Source: Croceibacterium_B sp035470785
GTDB taxonomy: Bacteria; Pseudomonadota; Alphaproteobacteria; Sphingomonadales; Sphingomonadaceae
Reading direction: 5' to 3'
Length of the DNA: 64,000 bases
Assembly (NCBI GenBank): GCA_035470785.1
Contig: DATIQN010000039.1
Location: 1-64,000 of the forward strand
Part shown: one piece after another, positions 53,677 to 62,463 of the stretch
Numbering within the stretch: the first letter of the stretch is position 1
Layout: every line of letters begins with the position of its first letter
The notes under the pieces: model-generated
What the model was told of the DNA's origin: nothing
The model's input: only the letters and a program-made list of their open reading frames with translations
Database searches by the model: none
Translations under genes and position numbers: made by a program

Positions 53677-54947
53677 AGCAGCGCGTTAAGCAGATGGATG
53701 GCCACGCCGACAAGTCCGCCGACCAGGGTCCCGTTGACGCGGATGAACTGCAGGTCGCGGCCGACCGCGTTCTCGATCCGGTCGGTCACCGTGCGCGCGT
53801 CCCAGCGGCGTACCGTTTCCGAGACCAGCTGGACGATCTGTCCGCCATAGCGCGTCGCCACGCCGACCGCGGTGCGCCGGGCGAAGCGGTTGACCTGCCG
53901 CTGCAGCGTTGTGTCCTTGCGCAGCGCCTCGCCAAGCTCGCCGAGCATGCTGGTGAAAGGCCCCGCGAGGCCGCCCTTGGGGTCGCGCGCGGCGGCGATC
54001 AGCGCCACGCGCATGCGCTCCCACACGCCGGTCCACCACGTGCCGAGCGCGGGATTGGCGAGGAGGTCGAGCTTCATTCCCTCGACCTTGGCGCGCATCG
54101 CCGCGTCGTGTTGCAAGTCATGGGCGAGCTGTTCGAGGCCTTGCTCGACCTTGCGGCGCAGCGGATGGTCGGCATCGACCAGGACTTCGGCCAGCAGGCG
54201 ATAGAGCCCGTCGATCACCGAGTTCGCGAGGCGCTCGTCGAGGCCGGTCCAGCGCACGACCGCGTTGGCCCGCTCGTGAATGATCTGGCGGACCATCTCT
54301 TCGTTGTCCTCGAGCGTCAGCCCGGCCCAGCGGATGAGCGATTCGAGGAGTGGCAGGTGGCGCTTGTCGGCGATAGCCGCGCCGAGCATCTGGCCGAGCA
54401 GTGGCGAGACCTCGAGCCGCTCGAGCTGGTGCAGCAGCCCCGACTTCACTTGTCCGCCCAGCCGCTCGGGATCGAGCGATTCGAACACTTCGGCGATCAG
54501 CTCGCCGGCGCCGCCGCGAATGCGTGAGACCTCGTCGGCCCCTGGCCTGGTGAGGAAATCGCCGAGCGTGCGCGCGAGGTTCATTGCCCGCATGCGCCGG
54601 GCGACGACCTGTGGAATGAGGAAGTTCGACTGCAGGAAACGCGCCATCGTATCGGCGATGCGATCCTTGTTCTCCGGAATGATCGCGGTGTGCGGGATCG
54701 GCAGGCCGAGCGGGTGACGGAATAGCGCCGTGACCGCAAACCAGTCGGCAAGGCCGCCGACCATCGCCGCCTCGGTAAAGGCCAGGACCCAGTCCCACGC
54801 CGGGTTGGTGCCCTGCAATCTGCGCGCGAGCGCGAACAGCGCGGCCATCGCGACTAGGAGGCCGGTCGCGGCGCGGCGCATCCGCCGGGCGCGATCGGGC
54901 GGAGGCGGGGTGCGAAATGGCACCAACGGGGTTGACGGACCGGTCAT
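53673..54947 (-). CDS. DUF445 family membrane protein
   Basis: A 424-residue protein with the DUF445 pattern: N-terminal membrane segment (TGLLVAMAALFALARRL), AAMVGGLADWFAVTALFRHP, LPIPHTAIIPENKDRIADTM, a long helical middle, and a C-terminal hydrophobic end (NGTLVGGLVGVAIHLLNAL). The family is uncharacterised inner-membrane protein. It starts 13 bases after the RND pump stop and is coupled to the GNAT gene, so all share one transcript. Confidence 0.9.
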   Translation of the reverse strand: MTGPSTPLVPFRTPPPPDRARRMRRAATGLLVAMAALFALARRLQGTNPAWDWVLAFTEAAMVGGLADWFAVTALFRHPLGLPIPHTAIIPENKDRIADTMARFLQSNFLIPQVVARRMRAMNLARTLGDFLTRPGADEVSRIRGGAGELIAEVFESLDPERLGGQVKSGLLHQLERLEVSPLLGQMLGAAIADKRHLPLLESLIRWAGLTLEDNEEMVRQIIHERANAVVRWTGLDERLANSVIDGLYRLLAEVLVDADHPLRRKVEQGLEQLAHDLQHDAAMRAKVEGMKLDLLANPALGTWWTGVWERMRVALIAAARDPKGGLAGPFTSMLGELGEALRKDTTLQRQVNRFARRTAVGVATRYGGQIVQLVSETVRRWDARTVTDRIENAVGRDLQFIRVNGTLVGGLVGVAIHLLNALL

Positions 54948-54960
54948 GCGACGGGGTCCA

Positions 54961-57900
54961 TCACTCGGCCGGATAACCCTCCGCCGACCCCTCGTGCTTG
55001 TGTTCGGGCCGGTAGGTCAGAACCCGGTGGCGCAGCCACGGGCCGAGGCGCTTCTCGAGCCCGTCGGCCAGACTGAACCCTGCCGGCACGATGAGCAGCG
55101 TGAGCATCGTCGAAAGCAGCAGGCCGCCGATGACCGTGGTGCCCATCGGCGCGCGCCAGGCGGCGTCGCCCGAAAGCGACAGCGCAGTCGGCACCATGCC
55201 GGCGGTCATCGCCACGGTGGTCATCAGGATCGGCTGCGCCCGCTTGTGCCCGGCGTCGATAATCGCCTGCCGCTTGGGCACGCCCGAGGCCATCTCCTCA
55301 ATCGCGAAATCAATCAGCAGGATCGAGTTCTTGGCAACGATGCCGAGCAGCATCAGCAGGCCGATGTAGACCGAGATCGAGATCGGGTTCGGGCGATGAT
55401 CGGGCCCGAGGTACCCGGTGATCGCCAGCGCGAGCAGGCCGCCGAGCGGCGCCAGCAGCAGCGATGTCATGTTGACCAAGGGTGATACGAACCGGCGGTA
55501 AAGCAGCACCAGCACAGCGAACACCAGCAGGACGCCGGAGATCACCGCGATGATGAAGTTCTGGATCAGCTCGCCCTGCCACTTCTCGTTGCCGACCGGC
55601 TTGTTTGACACGCCGGCGGGCAGGTTCTTCATGATCGGCAACGCCTTGATCGCGTTCATCACCGGGCCGCTGACCGCGCCGGGAGCCAGATCGGCGCCGA
55701 CGAAGATGCGCCGCGCCTGGTTGAAGCGCTGGATCTGCGTCGGCCCGGCGCCGAAGCGGATCTCGGCGACGCGCTTCAGCGGCACCGATCCGCCGACGGC
55801 GGTCGGCACGGGCAGGTTCTCGATTGTGGCAATGTTCTCGCGCGAAGACTTGGCGAGCACCACGCGGATCGGAATCTGCCGGTCGGACAGCGAAAACTTT
55901 GCCGCGTTCTGATTGATTTCGCCGAGAGTGGCGATGCGGATCGCCTGGCTGAGTGCGCTGGTCGTCACGCCGAGCTGCGCGGCGAGGTCGAGCCGGGGCA
56001 CAATGACCAGCTCGGGTCGCTGCATGTCGGCGGCGATGCGCGGCGCGACGGCGCCCGGAATGCTCGCCATCTGCTGGATAAGCGTCTGCGCGGTGCGGTT
56101 GAGCACGTCGGGATCGGATCCGGTGAGCATGACTGAAATGTCGCGGCCGGTCCCGCCGTTGTTCTGAGACGCGAACGTGACCCGCGCGTCGGGAATCTTC
56201 TGCAGCTCTGGCGCCAGCTTCCGTTCCCACGCCGGACTTTTCATCGCGCGGTTTTGCTTGAGAACGATGAACAGCCGCGCCTGACCCTCGTTGATCCGCT
56301 CGAGCACTCGGTCGACCTCGCCCGTCTGGCCCTCGAGAATCGCCGTCACGTGATCGGCCACCGCCTCGGTCTGCTCGATGGTCGTGCCCGGGACCATCTC
56401 GATATTAAGGCGGCTGGTGTCGGAATCGGTGATCGGCTGGAACTGCTGCGGCATGTACATCAGGAGCAAAGTCGTAACCGTCAGCGCGAACACGCCCGCG
56501 CCAAACATCCACGCCCGGTGGTCGCGGTACCGCGAGCGCACGATGGTGCGGTAATAGAGGTGCCAATCGGCAAACTGCGGTCCGAACAAATGAGAGATCG
56601 GGCCGGTGATTAAGCGCACGAGGACCAGGCCCGCGATGAACAGCGCGGCCTTCACCGGCGCGCCGGCATGTGGCAGCAAGGTCCCGCCGAAGTGGACGAA
56701 CAGGTACGCGACGGCCAGGTAGAGGACGAAGATCCCGAACTCGACGAGGCCGAACCAGCCTTCCGACGGCACCGCTTGGTAGCGTGCGCGGTAGGCCGTC
56801 ACCTTCTCGGTGTTCAGGGTCCATTTGAGGATCGCCATGTAGCGGTCCATGATCGGCCCTTCGCCATGCGCCTGGTGGCCCTTGGCCTTGAGGAAATAGG
56901 CCGCGACCATCGGCGTGATCATCCGCGCGACAGCCAGGCTGGTCAGCACCGCGGCAACGACGGTGAGGCCGAAGTTCTTGAAGAACTGGCCCGAAATACC
57001 CGGCATCAGGCCGACCGGCAGGAACACCGCGGCGATCGACAGGCTGGTGGCGACGACCGCGAGGCCGATCTCGTCGGCGGCGTCGATCGCTGCCTGATAG
57101 GCACTCTTGCCCATGCGCATGTGCCGCACGATGTTCTCGATCTCGACGATCGCGTCGTCGACGAGCACGCCGGCGACCAGGCTCAGCGCGAGCAGCGAGA
57201 GCTCGTTCAACGTGAACCCGAGCAGGTCCATGAACCAGAAGGTCGGGATCGCCGACAGCGGGATCGCCAGCGCGGAGATCATCGTCGCACGCCAATCGCG
57301 CAGGAACAGGAAGACGACGATGACCGCGAGGATGGCGCCCTCGATCATCGCCTCCATCGAGGTCTCGTACTGCTTTTTGGTATAGTCGACGCTGGTATAG
57401 ACCTGGGTGATGCTGACCCCGGGATTTTCCGCCTGGATCGCCTTCAGTTCCTTGATCGCGGCGTCATAGACGGTGACGTCCGACGCGCCCTTGGCGCGTT
57501 CGATGCCGAAGGTAACGACCTGGCGCCCCTTCATCTTGGCAATCGAGGTCTGTTCCGAGAAGCCGTCGTAGACCTGGCCGATCTGGTCGAGCCGGATCGT
57601 ACGGCCGCCGCCGAGGCTGATGCGGGTGTTGGACAGCTGCAGCGCGGTATCGGCGTTGCCGAGCACGCGAACCGACTGGCGCGAGCCGGCGATCTGCGCG
57701 CTGCCGCCGGCGGCGGCGGTGTTGACCGAACGCAGGGCCTGGTTGACCGTGCTGGCCGTGACGCCGAGGGATTGCATCTTCGCCGGGTCGAGGACGACGC
57801 GGATCTCGCGGTCAACCCCGCCCGCCCGGCTGACGGTGGCCATGCCTTCGATCGACAGCAGTCGGCGCGAAATCGTGTCGTCGATGAACCAGCTGAGCTG

Positions 57901-58365
57901 CTCCATCGTCATGTCCTCGGCGCTGACCGCGAAATAACCGATCGGGCCGTTGCCGCCGGCCTGGATCTTGGTCACCTGCGGCTCGAGGATGCCGTCGGGG
58001 AGTTCGCCGCGCACCTGGTCGATCGCATTCTTGACTTCGTTCACCGCGTTGTTGGCGTCGGTGCCGATGACGAACGTGACCGTGGTGTTGCTGCTGCCTT
58101 CGCTGGCGGTCGACTGGATCTCGTCGACGCCATTGACCGAGCGAACCGCCGCTTCGACCTTCTGGGTAATCTGGGTTTCGATTTCGGTCGGCGCGGCGCC
58201 CGGTTGGACGATCGTGACGTTGACCGCGGGGAAATCGATGTCGGGCTCGTTGTTGACGTCCATCCGGCTGAACGCCACCAGCCCGGCGAGCGTCAGACCG
58301 ATGAAAAAGACGATGGGGACGATCGGATTGCGGATCGACCACGCGGATATGTTGCGAAAATTCAT
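54961..58365 (-). CDS. RND efflux permease (HAE1/AcrB family) with extra membrane insert
   Basis: A 1,134-residue inner-membrane proton-driven exporter. Typical blocks: AWSIRNPIVPIVFFIGL at the start, VVFLFLRDWRATMISALAIP, LVAGVLVDDAIVEIENI with the proton-relay acids, and PLLMLLGIVAKNSILLIDFA-like GLLMLLGIVAKNSILL near the end. It is about 90 residues longer than AcrB. The extra part, about residues 520-605, holds two hydrophobic segments (EFGIFVLYLAVAYLFVHFGG, AALFIAGLVLVRLITG). It follows the adaptor gene by 16 bases. Substrate unknown. Confidence 0.93.
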   Translation of the reverse strand: MNFRNISAWSIRNPIVPIVFFIGLTLAGLVAFSRMDVNNEPDIDFPAVNVTIVQPGAAPTEIETQITQKVEAAVRSVNGVDEIQSTASEGSSNTTVTFVIGTDANNAVNEVKNAIDQVRGELPDGILEPQVTKIQAGGNGPIGYFAVSAEDMTMEQLSWFIDDTISRRLLSIEGMATVSRAGGVDREIRVVLDPAKMQSLGVTASTVNQALRSVNTAAAGGSAQIAGSRQSVRVLGNADTALQLSNTRISLGGGRTIRLDQIGQVYDGFSEQTSIAKMKGRQVVTFGIERAKGASDVTVYDAAIKELKAIQAENPGVSITQVYTSVDYTKKQYETSMEAMIEGAILAVIVVFLFLRDWRATMISALAIPLSAIPTFWFMDLLGFTLNELSLLALSLVAGVLVDDAIVEIENIVRHMRMGKSAYQAAIDAADEIGLAVVATSLSIAAVFLPVGLMPGISGQFFKNFGLTVVAAVLTSLAVARMITPMVAAYFLKAKGHQAHGEGPIMDRYMAILKWTLNTEKVTAYRARYQAVPSEGWFGLVEFGIFVLYLAVAYLFVHFGGTLLPHAGAPVKAALFIAGLVLVRLITGPISHLFGPQFADWHLYYRTIVRSRYRDHRAWMFGAGVFALTVTTLLLMYMPQQFQPITDSDTSRLNIEMVPGTTIEQTEAVADHVTAILEGQTGEVDRVLERINEGQARLFIVLKQNRAMKSPAWERKLAPELQKIPDARVTFASQNNGGTGRDISVMLTGSDPDVLNRTAQTLIQQMASIPGAVAPRIAADMQRPELVIVPRLDLAAQLGVTTSALSQAIRIATLGEINQNAAKFSLSDRQIPIRVVLAKSSRENIATIENLPVPTAVGGSVPLKRVAEIRFGAGPTQIQRFNQARRIFVGADLAPGAVSGPVMNAIKALPIMKNLPAGVSNKPVGNEKWQGELIQNFIIAVISGVLLVFAVLVLLYRRFVSPLVNMTSLLLAPLGGLLALAITGYLGPDHRPNPISISVYIGLLMLLGIVAKNSILLIDFAIEEMASGVPKRQAIIDAGHKRAQPILMTTVAMTAGMVPTALSLSGDAAWRAPMGTTVIGGLLLSTMLTLLIVPAGFSLADGLEKRLGPWLRHRVLTYRPEHKHEGSAEGYPAE

Positions 58366-58381
58366 GACCCGGCCGGGCGCC

Positions 58382-59575
58382 CTAGCGCTTGTTCGACAGC
58401 ACGGGCCGGATCGTGTCGCCCGGATTCAGGAAGCCGCCGGCGCGCAGGACCACGCGCTCGGTTCCGGAGAGACCGGAAACGATGGCGGTGCCTTGGTCGG
58501 TGACCGTGCCGGTCTTCACCGCCCGCCGCTCGATCTTGTTGCCACGGCCGACGACGTAAACGTAATTGCCTTTCTCGTCGGACATGATCGCGCTTTCGGG
58601 CAGGCGCGGCGCAACCACGGTGCCACCCTGGACCACCGCCGAGGCAAAGCCGCCGGGATGGATCGCCGGATCGTACGGCAGCGCAATGCGGACGATCCCC
58701 TGGCGGTCGGTCTGGTCGATCGTCGGCTCCTTCTTCCAGATCTGCCCGGTGAAGGCCTTGTCGGTCCCCACCGGGGTTACCTGAGCCGTCGCTCCGACCG
58801 CGATCGTGCCGAGATCGTCCTCGCCGACTTTGGCCAGCAACTCCATCTGGCCGTCCTGGGCGATCGTGAAGGGCGCGTTTGAGCCGGCGGCGAGCACCTG
58901 GCCGACTTCGACCTTGCGGTCGAGGATGAGGCCCGAGACCGGCGCGACGATATTGAGCCGCGCGTTGCGCGCGAGGAGCTCGCGGTACGAGGCCTGCGCC
59001 ACCTTGACTTGCGCAATGGCGGCGTCGCGCGTCGAAGTCAGCCGGTCCACGTCCGCCTTGGAGATGAAGCCGCGGTCGACCAGCTTGAGCGCACGGTCAA
59101 GATTCGACTGCGCGAGCTGGGCATTAGCCTGCGCGACCTGGATCTGTGCAGCGGAGCCGGCTGCCTGTTCGTTCTGCACCGAGCGATCGATCACCGCGAG
59201 AACCTGGCCCCGGCGAACCCAATCGCCGATCTGGACCGGCACCGCGATTACTCGTCCGCCCTCACCGACGACGCCGACGGCAACCTCGTGCGTGGCGGCG
59301 AGCGAGCCAGTCGCATTGATGAGGCCGGTGATGGTGGTCTGGCCCGGCTCGACCACGGAAACGGTCGGCGTGGCGCTGGTGTTCGACGACTTGAGAGCGT
59401 TACTATCGCTCGCTCCGCGCGACATCATCCACGCGGCGAGCGCCAGCAACACGACCGCGGCGATGGCGCCCATGATGACCCGCCGGCGTCGCGCGCGGCT
59501 TCCGTCAATCTCGATCTCATCGACCAGCGGGTTGGGCGCCCCGCCCAAATCCGCCATCGTCGTCTCGTAGTTCAT
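58382..59575 (-). CDS. RND efflux periplasmic adaptor (membrane fusion protein)
   Basis: A 397-residue adaptor linking the pump to an outer-membrane channel. It has an N-terminal membrane anchor (VIMGAIAAVVLLALAAWMM), lipoyl-like halves (VGVVGEGGRVIAVPVQIGDW, LNIVAPVSGLILDRKVEVGQ) flanking a coiled-coil hairpin of about 90 residues, then beta-barrel and membrane-proximal domains (RAVKTGTVTDQGTAIVSGL). No outer-membrane channel gene is nearby. It is the first gene of a four-gene operon. Confidence 0.93.
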   Translation of the reverse strand: MNYETTMADLGGAPNPLVDEIEIDGSRARRRRVIMGAIAAVVLLALAAWMMSRGASDSNALKSSNTSATPTVSVVEPGQTTITGLINATGSLAATHEVAVGVVGEGGRVIAVPVQIGDWVRRGQVLAVIDRSVQNEQAAGSAAQIQVAQANAQLAQSNLDRALKLVDRGFISKADVDRLTSTRDAAIAQVKVAQASYRELLARNARLNIVAPVSGLILDRKVEVGQVLAAGSNAPFTIAQDGQMELLAKVGEDDLGTIAVGATAQVTPVGTDKAFTGQIWKKEPTIDQTDRQGIVRIALPYDPAIHPGGFASAVVQGGTVVAPRLPESAIMSDEKGNYVYVVGRGNKIERRAVKTGTVTDQGTAIVSGLSGTERVVLRAGGFLNPGDTIRPVLSNKR

Positions 59576-59654
59576 TGCTAGTCAGAGCCCCGCTGGCCGG
59601 ACGGAGCGCGGCCATATCACAGTTAAGCGCGCGCCGCACACAAAAGCCGGCGCT

Positions 59655-59685
59655 CCCGGGCTGGCGCATAGAGTGCGCGCCCGGG
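59655..59685. repeat. Inverted repeat upstream of the RND operon
   Basis: CCCGGGC-TG-GCGCA, a 5-base loop, then TGCGC-GCCCGGG: a 12-bp stem broken by a two-base bulge. It lies 80-110 bases before the adaptor start, past the terminator of the GlsB gene. It could be an operator for a regulator not in the window or an RNA structure in the leader. Confidence 0.35.
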
Positions 59686-59749
59686 CCATGCAATCGGGGC
59701 TTCTATCAAAAGCGCTTGGGGGCCGACGAGTAATAAATTGTCGTAAACG

Positions 59750-59783
59750 AAAAGGGCGGGCCCGCAGTCTTGCGGACCCGCCC
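59750..59783 (-). terminator. Rho-independent terminator after the GlsB-type gene
   Basis: A 12-bp stem with one mismatch (GGGCGGGCCCGC with GCGGACCCGCCC) and a six-base loop. On the minus strand it is followed by TTTT. It lies 24 bases past the stop at 59807. Confidence 0.8.
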
Positions 59784-59806
59784 CAATTCGCAGTCTAAGG
59801 CGTGCT

Positions 59807-60073
59807 TTAGCGGACTCGTCCGCGCTGGACGAGGTTGACGATCGCCAGCAGCACGATCGCGCCAATGATGGCGATGATGAAGCCGCCGAGATTGAACGTC
59901 TGGATCGTCCCGCCGATACCGATCAGCGGTGCGATGACCGCGTTGCCGATGATCGCGCCGACGATGCCGACGATGATGTTCCAGAAAATGCCCATCGAGC
60001 CATCGCGAGCCATAACCATGCTGGCCAGCCAGCCGGCGACGCCGCCGACGATAATTGCCACAATCCAGCCCAT
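59807..60073 (-). CDS. GlsB/YeaQ/YmgE family membrane protein
   Basis: An 88-residue protein with three membrane segments (GWIVAIIVGGVAGWLASMVM, GIFWNIIVGIVGAIIGN, GGFIIAIIGAIVLLAIVNLV), matching the transglycosylase-associated/GlsB family. These are often stress-induced; the molecular role is unknown. AAGAGGA stands before ATG 60073. It is followed by its own terminator, so it is a single-gene unit. Longer upstream frames are not coding. Confidence 0.9.
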   Translation of the reverse strand: MGWIVAIIVGGVAGWLASMVMARDGSMGIFWNIIVGIVGAIIGNAVIAPLIGIGGTIQTFNLGGFIIAIIGAIVLLAIVNLVQRGRVR

Positions 60074-60203
60074 AATCCGGTCCTCTTGTTCTCCGCGCCG
60101 AGGCGCTCTGTCCCGGATAAACCGTAGTGCAGGCAATGCGTTCCCTGCCGCCACACAGCGGGCGGCGCGGGACACGTGAGCTCGGGCCGGCTCGCCGGAC
60201 CGG

Positions 60204-60503
60204 TCAGTACTTCAGCTGGCGTTCGTAGAGATCGCGGTAGTGCTGGATGCGCGTTACGCGCAGGCCCTGCATGCCCGAGCGGTCGACCGAGCGCTGCCAC
60301 GAGGCGAATTCCTCGAGCGTGAGGTTATAGCGCTCGAGCACCTCGTCGATCGTCAGCAGGCCGCCGTTGACCGCGGCCACGACTTCGGCTTTGCGACGGA
60401 CGACCCACCGCTTGGTTTCGGGAGCCGGCAAGTCGGCAATCGTCAGCGGCTCGCCCAGAGGGCCGATGACTTGCGCGGCACGGATTTTCTGGTTCTCGAT
60501 CAT
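60204..60503 (-). CDS. sciP: SciP-like CtrA inhibitor (DUF1153)
   Basis: A 99-residue helix-turn-helix protein that in Caulobacter binds CtrA and blocks transcription of CtrA-dependent genes in early S phase. The family core is clear: VIGPLGEPLTIADLPAPETK, RWVVRRKAEVVAAVNGGLLT, IDEVLERYNLTLEEFASWQR and GLRVTRIQHYR. It starts in a TAATG overlap with the gene upstream on the same strand, so its translation is probably coupled. Confidence 0.93.
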   Translation of the reverse strand: MIENQKIRAAQVIGPLGEPLTIADLPAPETKRWVVRRKAEVVAAVNGGLLTIDEVLERYNLTLEEFASWQRSVDRSGMQGLRVTRIQHYRDLYERQLKY

Positions 60504-60823
60504 TATGTCCTCGGGTCGTCGCTCGCGGCGCCGTTCGTAGTGGGGCGGGCCATGCCGTCGGCGGCTTTGCCATTGGCTAAATCATCTAGGTTAATGTCCG
60601 GTTTGGCATCGCCGATCTCTGCGATGTGGCGAGCAAATTCCGGGTCGAAGCTGGCACCTCCTCCCGTCTCGCCGCTGCCGACTTCGGCGCGCAATTCGCG
60701 CACTGCGTCGAATCGCGCGACCAGGTCGGACCACGAGACAGGACGCAAGGTGCCGTTGCCGCCGCCGCTCGCGTCGAACGGGGTCCGTTTGGCAGCGTTG
60801 CCGGGAAGTTTGCCTTCGAACAT
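60503..60823 (-). CDS. Hypothetical protein co-translated with sciP
   Basis: A 106-residue soluble, acidic protein I do not recognise: MFEGKLPGNAAKRTPFDASG at the start, SWSDLVARFDAVRELRAEV in a probable helix, and a disordered-looking C-terminus. It carries no signal or membrane segment. The stop overlaps the sciP start (TAATG), so it is probably made in step with SciP and may act in the same cell-cycle pathway (inference). Confidence 0.7.
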   Translation of the reverse strand: MFEGKLPGNAAKRTPFDASGGGNGTLRPVSWSDLVARFDAVRELRAEVGSGETGGGASFDPEFARHIAEIGDAKPDINLDDLANGKAADGMARPTTNGAASDDPRT

Positions 60824-60857
60824 TCGCCCGCCTTAGCCGGTCAAGCGTCAAGATCGG

Positions 60858-60874
60858 GTAAAGCTGCGATTTAC
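60858..60874. promoter_or_regulatory. Inverted repeat in the sciP/mnmA divergent promoter
   Basis: GTAAA, seven bases, TTTAC: a perfect 5-base inverted repeat with spacing suited to a dimeric regulator. It sits between the start of the sciP operon (60823) and the mnmA start (60949). Short enough to be chance. Confidence 0.2.
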
Positions 60875-60948
60875 TCTACGTTAGGCGAGGTAAACGGCGC
60901 CAGCGTGCCTTTGCCGTCTGCGATCGGGCGGTGTATGGGCGCCGCGCA

Positions 60949-62118
60949 ATGACCAACGCCGCCATCCTCGACAATCCCGCCGCGCTGTTCGATCTTCCGC
61001 GCGCCGCCGCCGATTGCCGGATCGTCGTGGCGATGTCGGGCGGCGTCGATAGTTCGGTGGTGGCCGCACTCGCCGCCAGCACAGGAGCCGAAGTGATCGG
61101 CATCACGCTGCAGCTTTACGATTATGGCGCCGCCACCGGGCGCAAGGGCGCGTGCTGCGCGGGCGACGACATCCGCGACGCGCGCGCAGTCGCCGACCGG
61201 CTCGGCTTCGCGCATTACGTGTTCGATCACGAAAGCGCCTTTCGCGAGGAAGTGGTCGAGCGATTTGCCGACGATTACCTTGCCGGGCGTACGCCGATTC
61301 CGTGCATTCGCTGCAACATGGGACCCAAATTCACCGACCTGTTGCGGATGGCGAGGGAGTTAGGCGCCGATTGCCTGGCGACCGGTCATTACGTCCGCCG
61401 GATTATCGGTCCTGCCGGAGCCGAGCTTTGGCGCGCGCGCGATCCGGCGCGCGACCAGTCGTATTTCCTCTACGCTACAACCGAAAAGCAGATCGATTAC
61501 CTGCGCTTTCCGCTCGGCGGCTTGCCAAAAGACGAGGTGCGCCGGATCGCCGGCGAATTCGGGCTATCGGTCGCCGCCAAGCCCGACAGCCAGGATATCT
61601 GCTTTGTGCCCGACGGCGACTATGCCCGCATCGTCAAGGCGGTGCGCCCCGAAGGAACTCGTCGAGGTTCGATCGTCCACGCGGAAAGCGGCGATCTCCT
61701 CGGCGAGCATCCGGGTGTGATCCACTTTACGGTCGGTCAGCGCCGCGGCCTCGAGATCGGCGGCCAGCCCGAGCCGCTCTACGTTGTCGCGCTCGATGCC
61801 GCGGCGGCGGAGGTTCGCGTTGGCCCGAAGCGGTTGCTCGCAGTGGGCAGCGCCCGCATCGGCGAGACCAATCGCATCGGCCCGCCGCCCGAGGGTCCGC
61901 TCACCGCCAAGGTCCGCTCGCTGGCGAAGCCGGTCCCTGTGACTCTCGACGGTCCGCTGGGTGATGGCGCGGAGACGACGATCCGTTTCGATCAGCCGGA
62001 ATTCGGCGTCGCCCCAGGGCAAGCGGCAGTCATCTATTCCGGCGACCGGGTGGTCGGCGGCGGGTGGATCGAGGAAACCGCGCCCTATTCGCGCCAGGGA
62101 TCGAGCACACAGCCGTAA
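60949..62118 (+). CDS. mnmA: tRNA 2-thiouridylase MnmA
   Basis: Adds sulfur to wobble uridine 34 of tRNA-Lys, -Glu and -Gln. The 389 residues show the PP-loop VAMSGGVDSSVVAAL, the catalytic cysteine in IPCIRCNMGPKF, ATGHYVRR, RDQSYFLY and the second catalytic cysteine in KPDSQDICFVPDGDY. ATG 60949 is preferred over GTG 60931. The last 34 bases overlap the convergent gene at 62085. It is longer at the N-terminus than E. coli MnmA by about 20 residues, as is common in this class. Confidence 0.96.
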   Translation: MTNAAILDNPAALFDLPRAAADCRIVVAMSGGVDSSVVAALAASTGAEVIGITLQLYDYGAATGRKGACCAGDDIRDARAVADRLGFAHYVFDHESAFREEVVERFADDYLAGRTPIPCIRCNMGPKFTDLLRMARELGADCLATGHYVRRIIGPAGAELWRARDPARDQSYFLYATTEKQIDYLRFPLGGLPKDEVRRIAGEFGLSVAAKPDSQDICFVPDGDYARIVKAVRPEGTRRGSIVHAESGDLLGEHPGVIHFTVGQRRGLEIGGQPEPLYVVALDAAAAEVRVGPKRLLAVGSARIGETNRIGPPPEGPLTAKVRSLAKPVPVTLDGPLGDGAETTIRFDQPEFGVAPGQAAVIYSGDRVVGGGWIEETAPYSRQGSSTQP

Positions 62119-62432
62119 CCCTTGCGGTAACGCGCGGTCTCGCTGGCGATCAGCGGGACGTAGCCGGTCACGCTCTTGGCATCCTCGTTGTCGCTGAGGA
62201 ACACGGCCTCCATCCTCGGCTCGAAGTCCTTCTTGCAGTCTTTCAGGGTGCGCCCGGCAATATAACGGCATGAGCAGGCGTTGCGCGCGCCGACCGCGGC
62301 GCCGGTCTCGGCATAACCGTAGAGCGGTTCGCGGTAGAGCCAGCCGAGCGCGGCAAGCGCGAGCACGAGGACCAGCGCGACCTTGAGCCACGTCGGCCGC
62401 TTGCGCGATCCTCTAGTCTTTGCGGTTGCCAT
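62085..62432 (-). CDS. Membrane-anchored cysteine-rich protein of unknown function
   Basis: A 115-residue protein: basic N-terminus (KTRGSRKRPTWLK), one membrane helix (VALVLVLALAALGWLY), then a periplasmic-side domain with four cysteines (NACSCRYIAGRTLKDCKKDF and YGCVLDP). I do not recognise a named family; the start of the soluble part resembles segments placed before serine-hydrolase domains in sphingomonads, and a serine hydrolase is its divergent neighbour. AGGAG precedes ATG 62432. The stop lies inside the mnmA 3' end. Confidence 0.7.
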   Translation of the reverse strand: MATAKTRGSRKRPTWLKVALVLVLALAALGWLYREPLYGYAETGAAVGARNACSCRYIAGRTLKDCKKDFEPRMEAVFLSDNEDAKSVTGYVPLIASETARYRKGYGCVLDPWRE

Positions 62433-62463
62433 GCGCTCCTGCCTGGGAGATGGAAGCGCGCCA

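Noticed and set aside
56668..58503. 611-codon open frame on the plus strand
   Set aside because: Antisense to the RND pump and adaptor genes; its charged, repetitive composition is typical of shadow frames.
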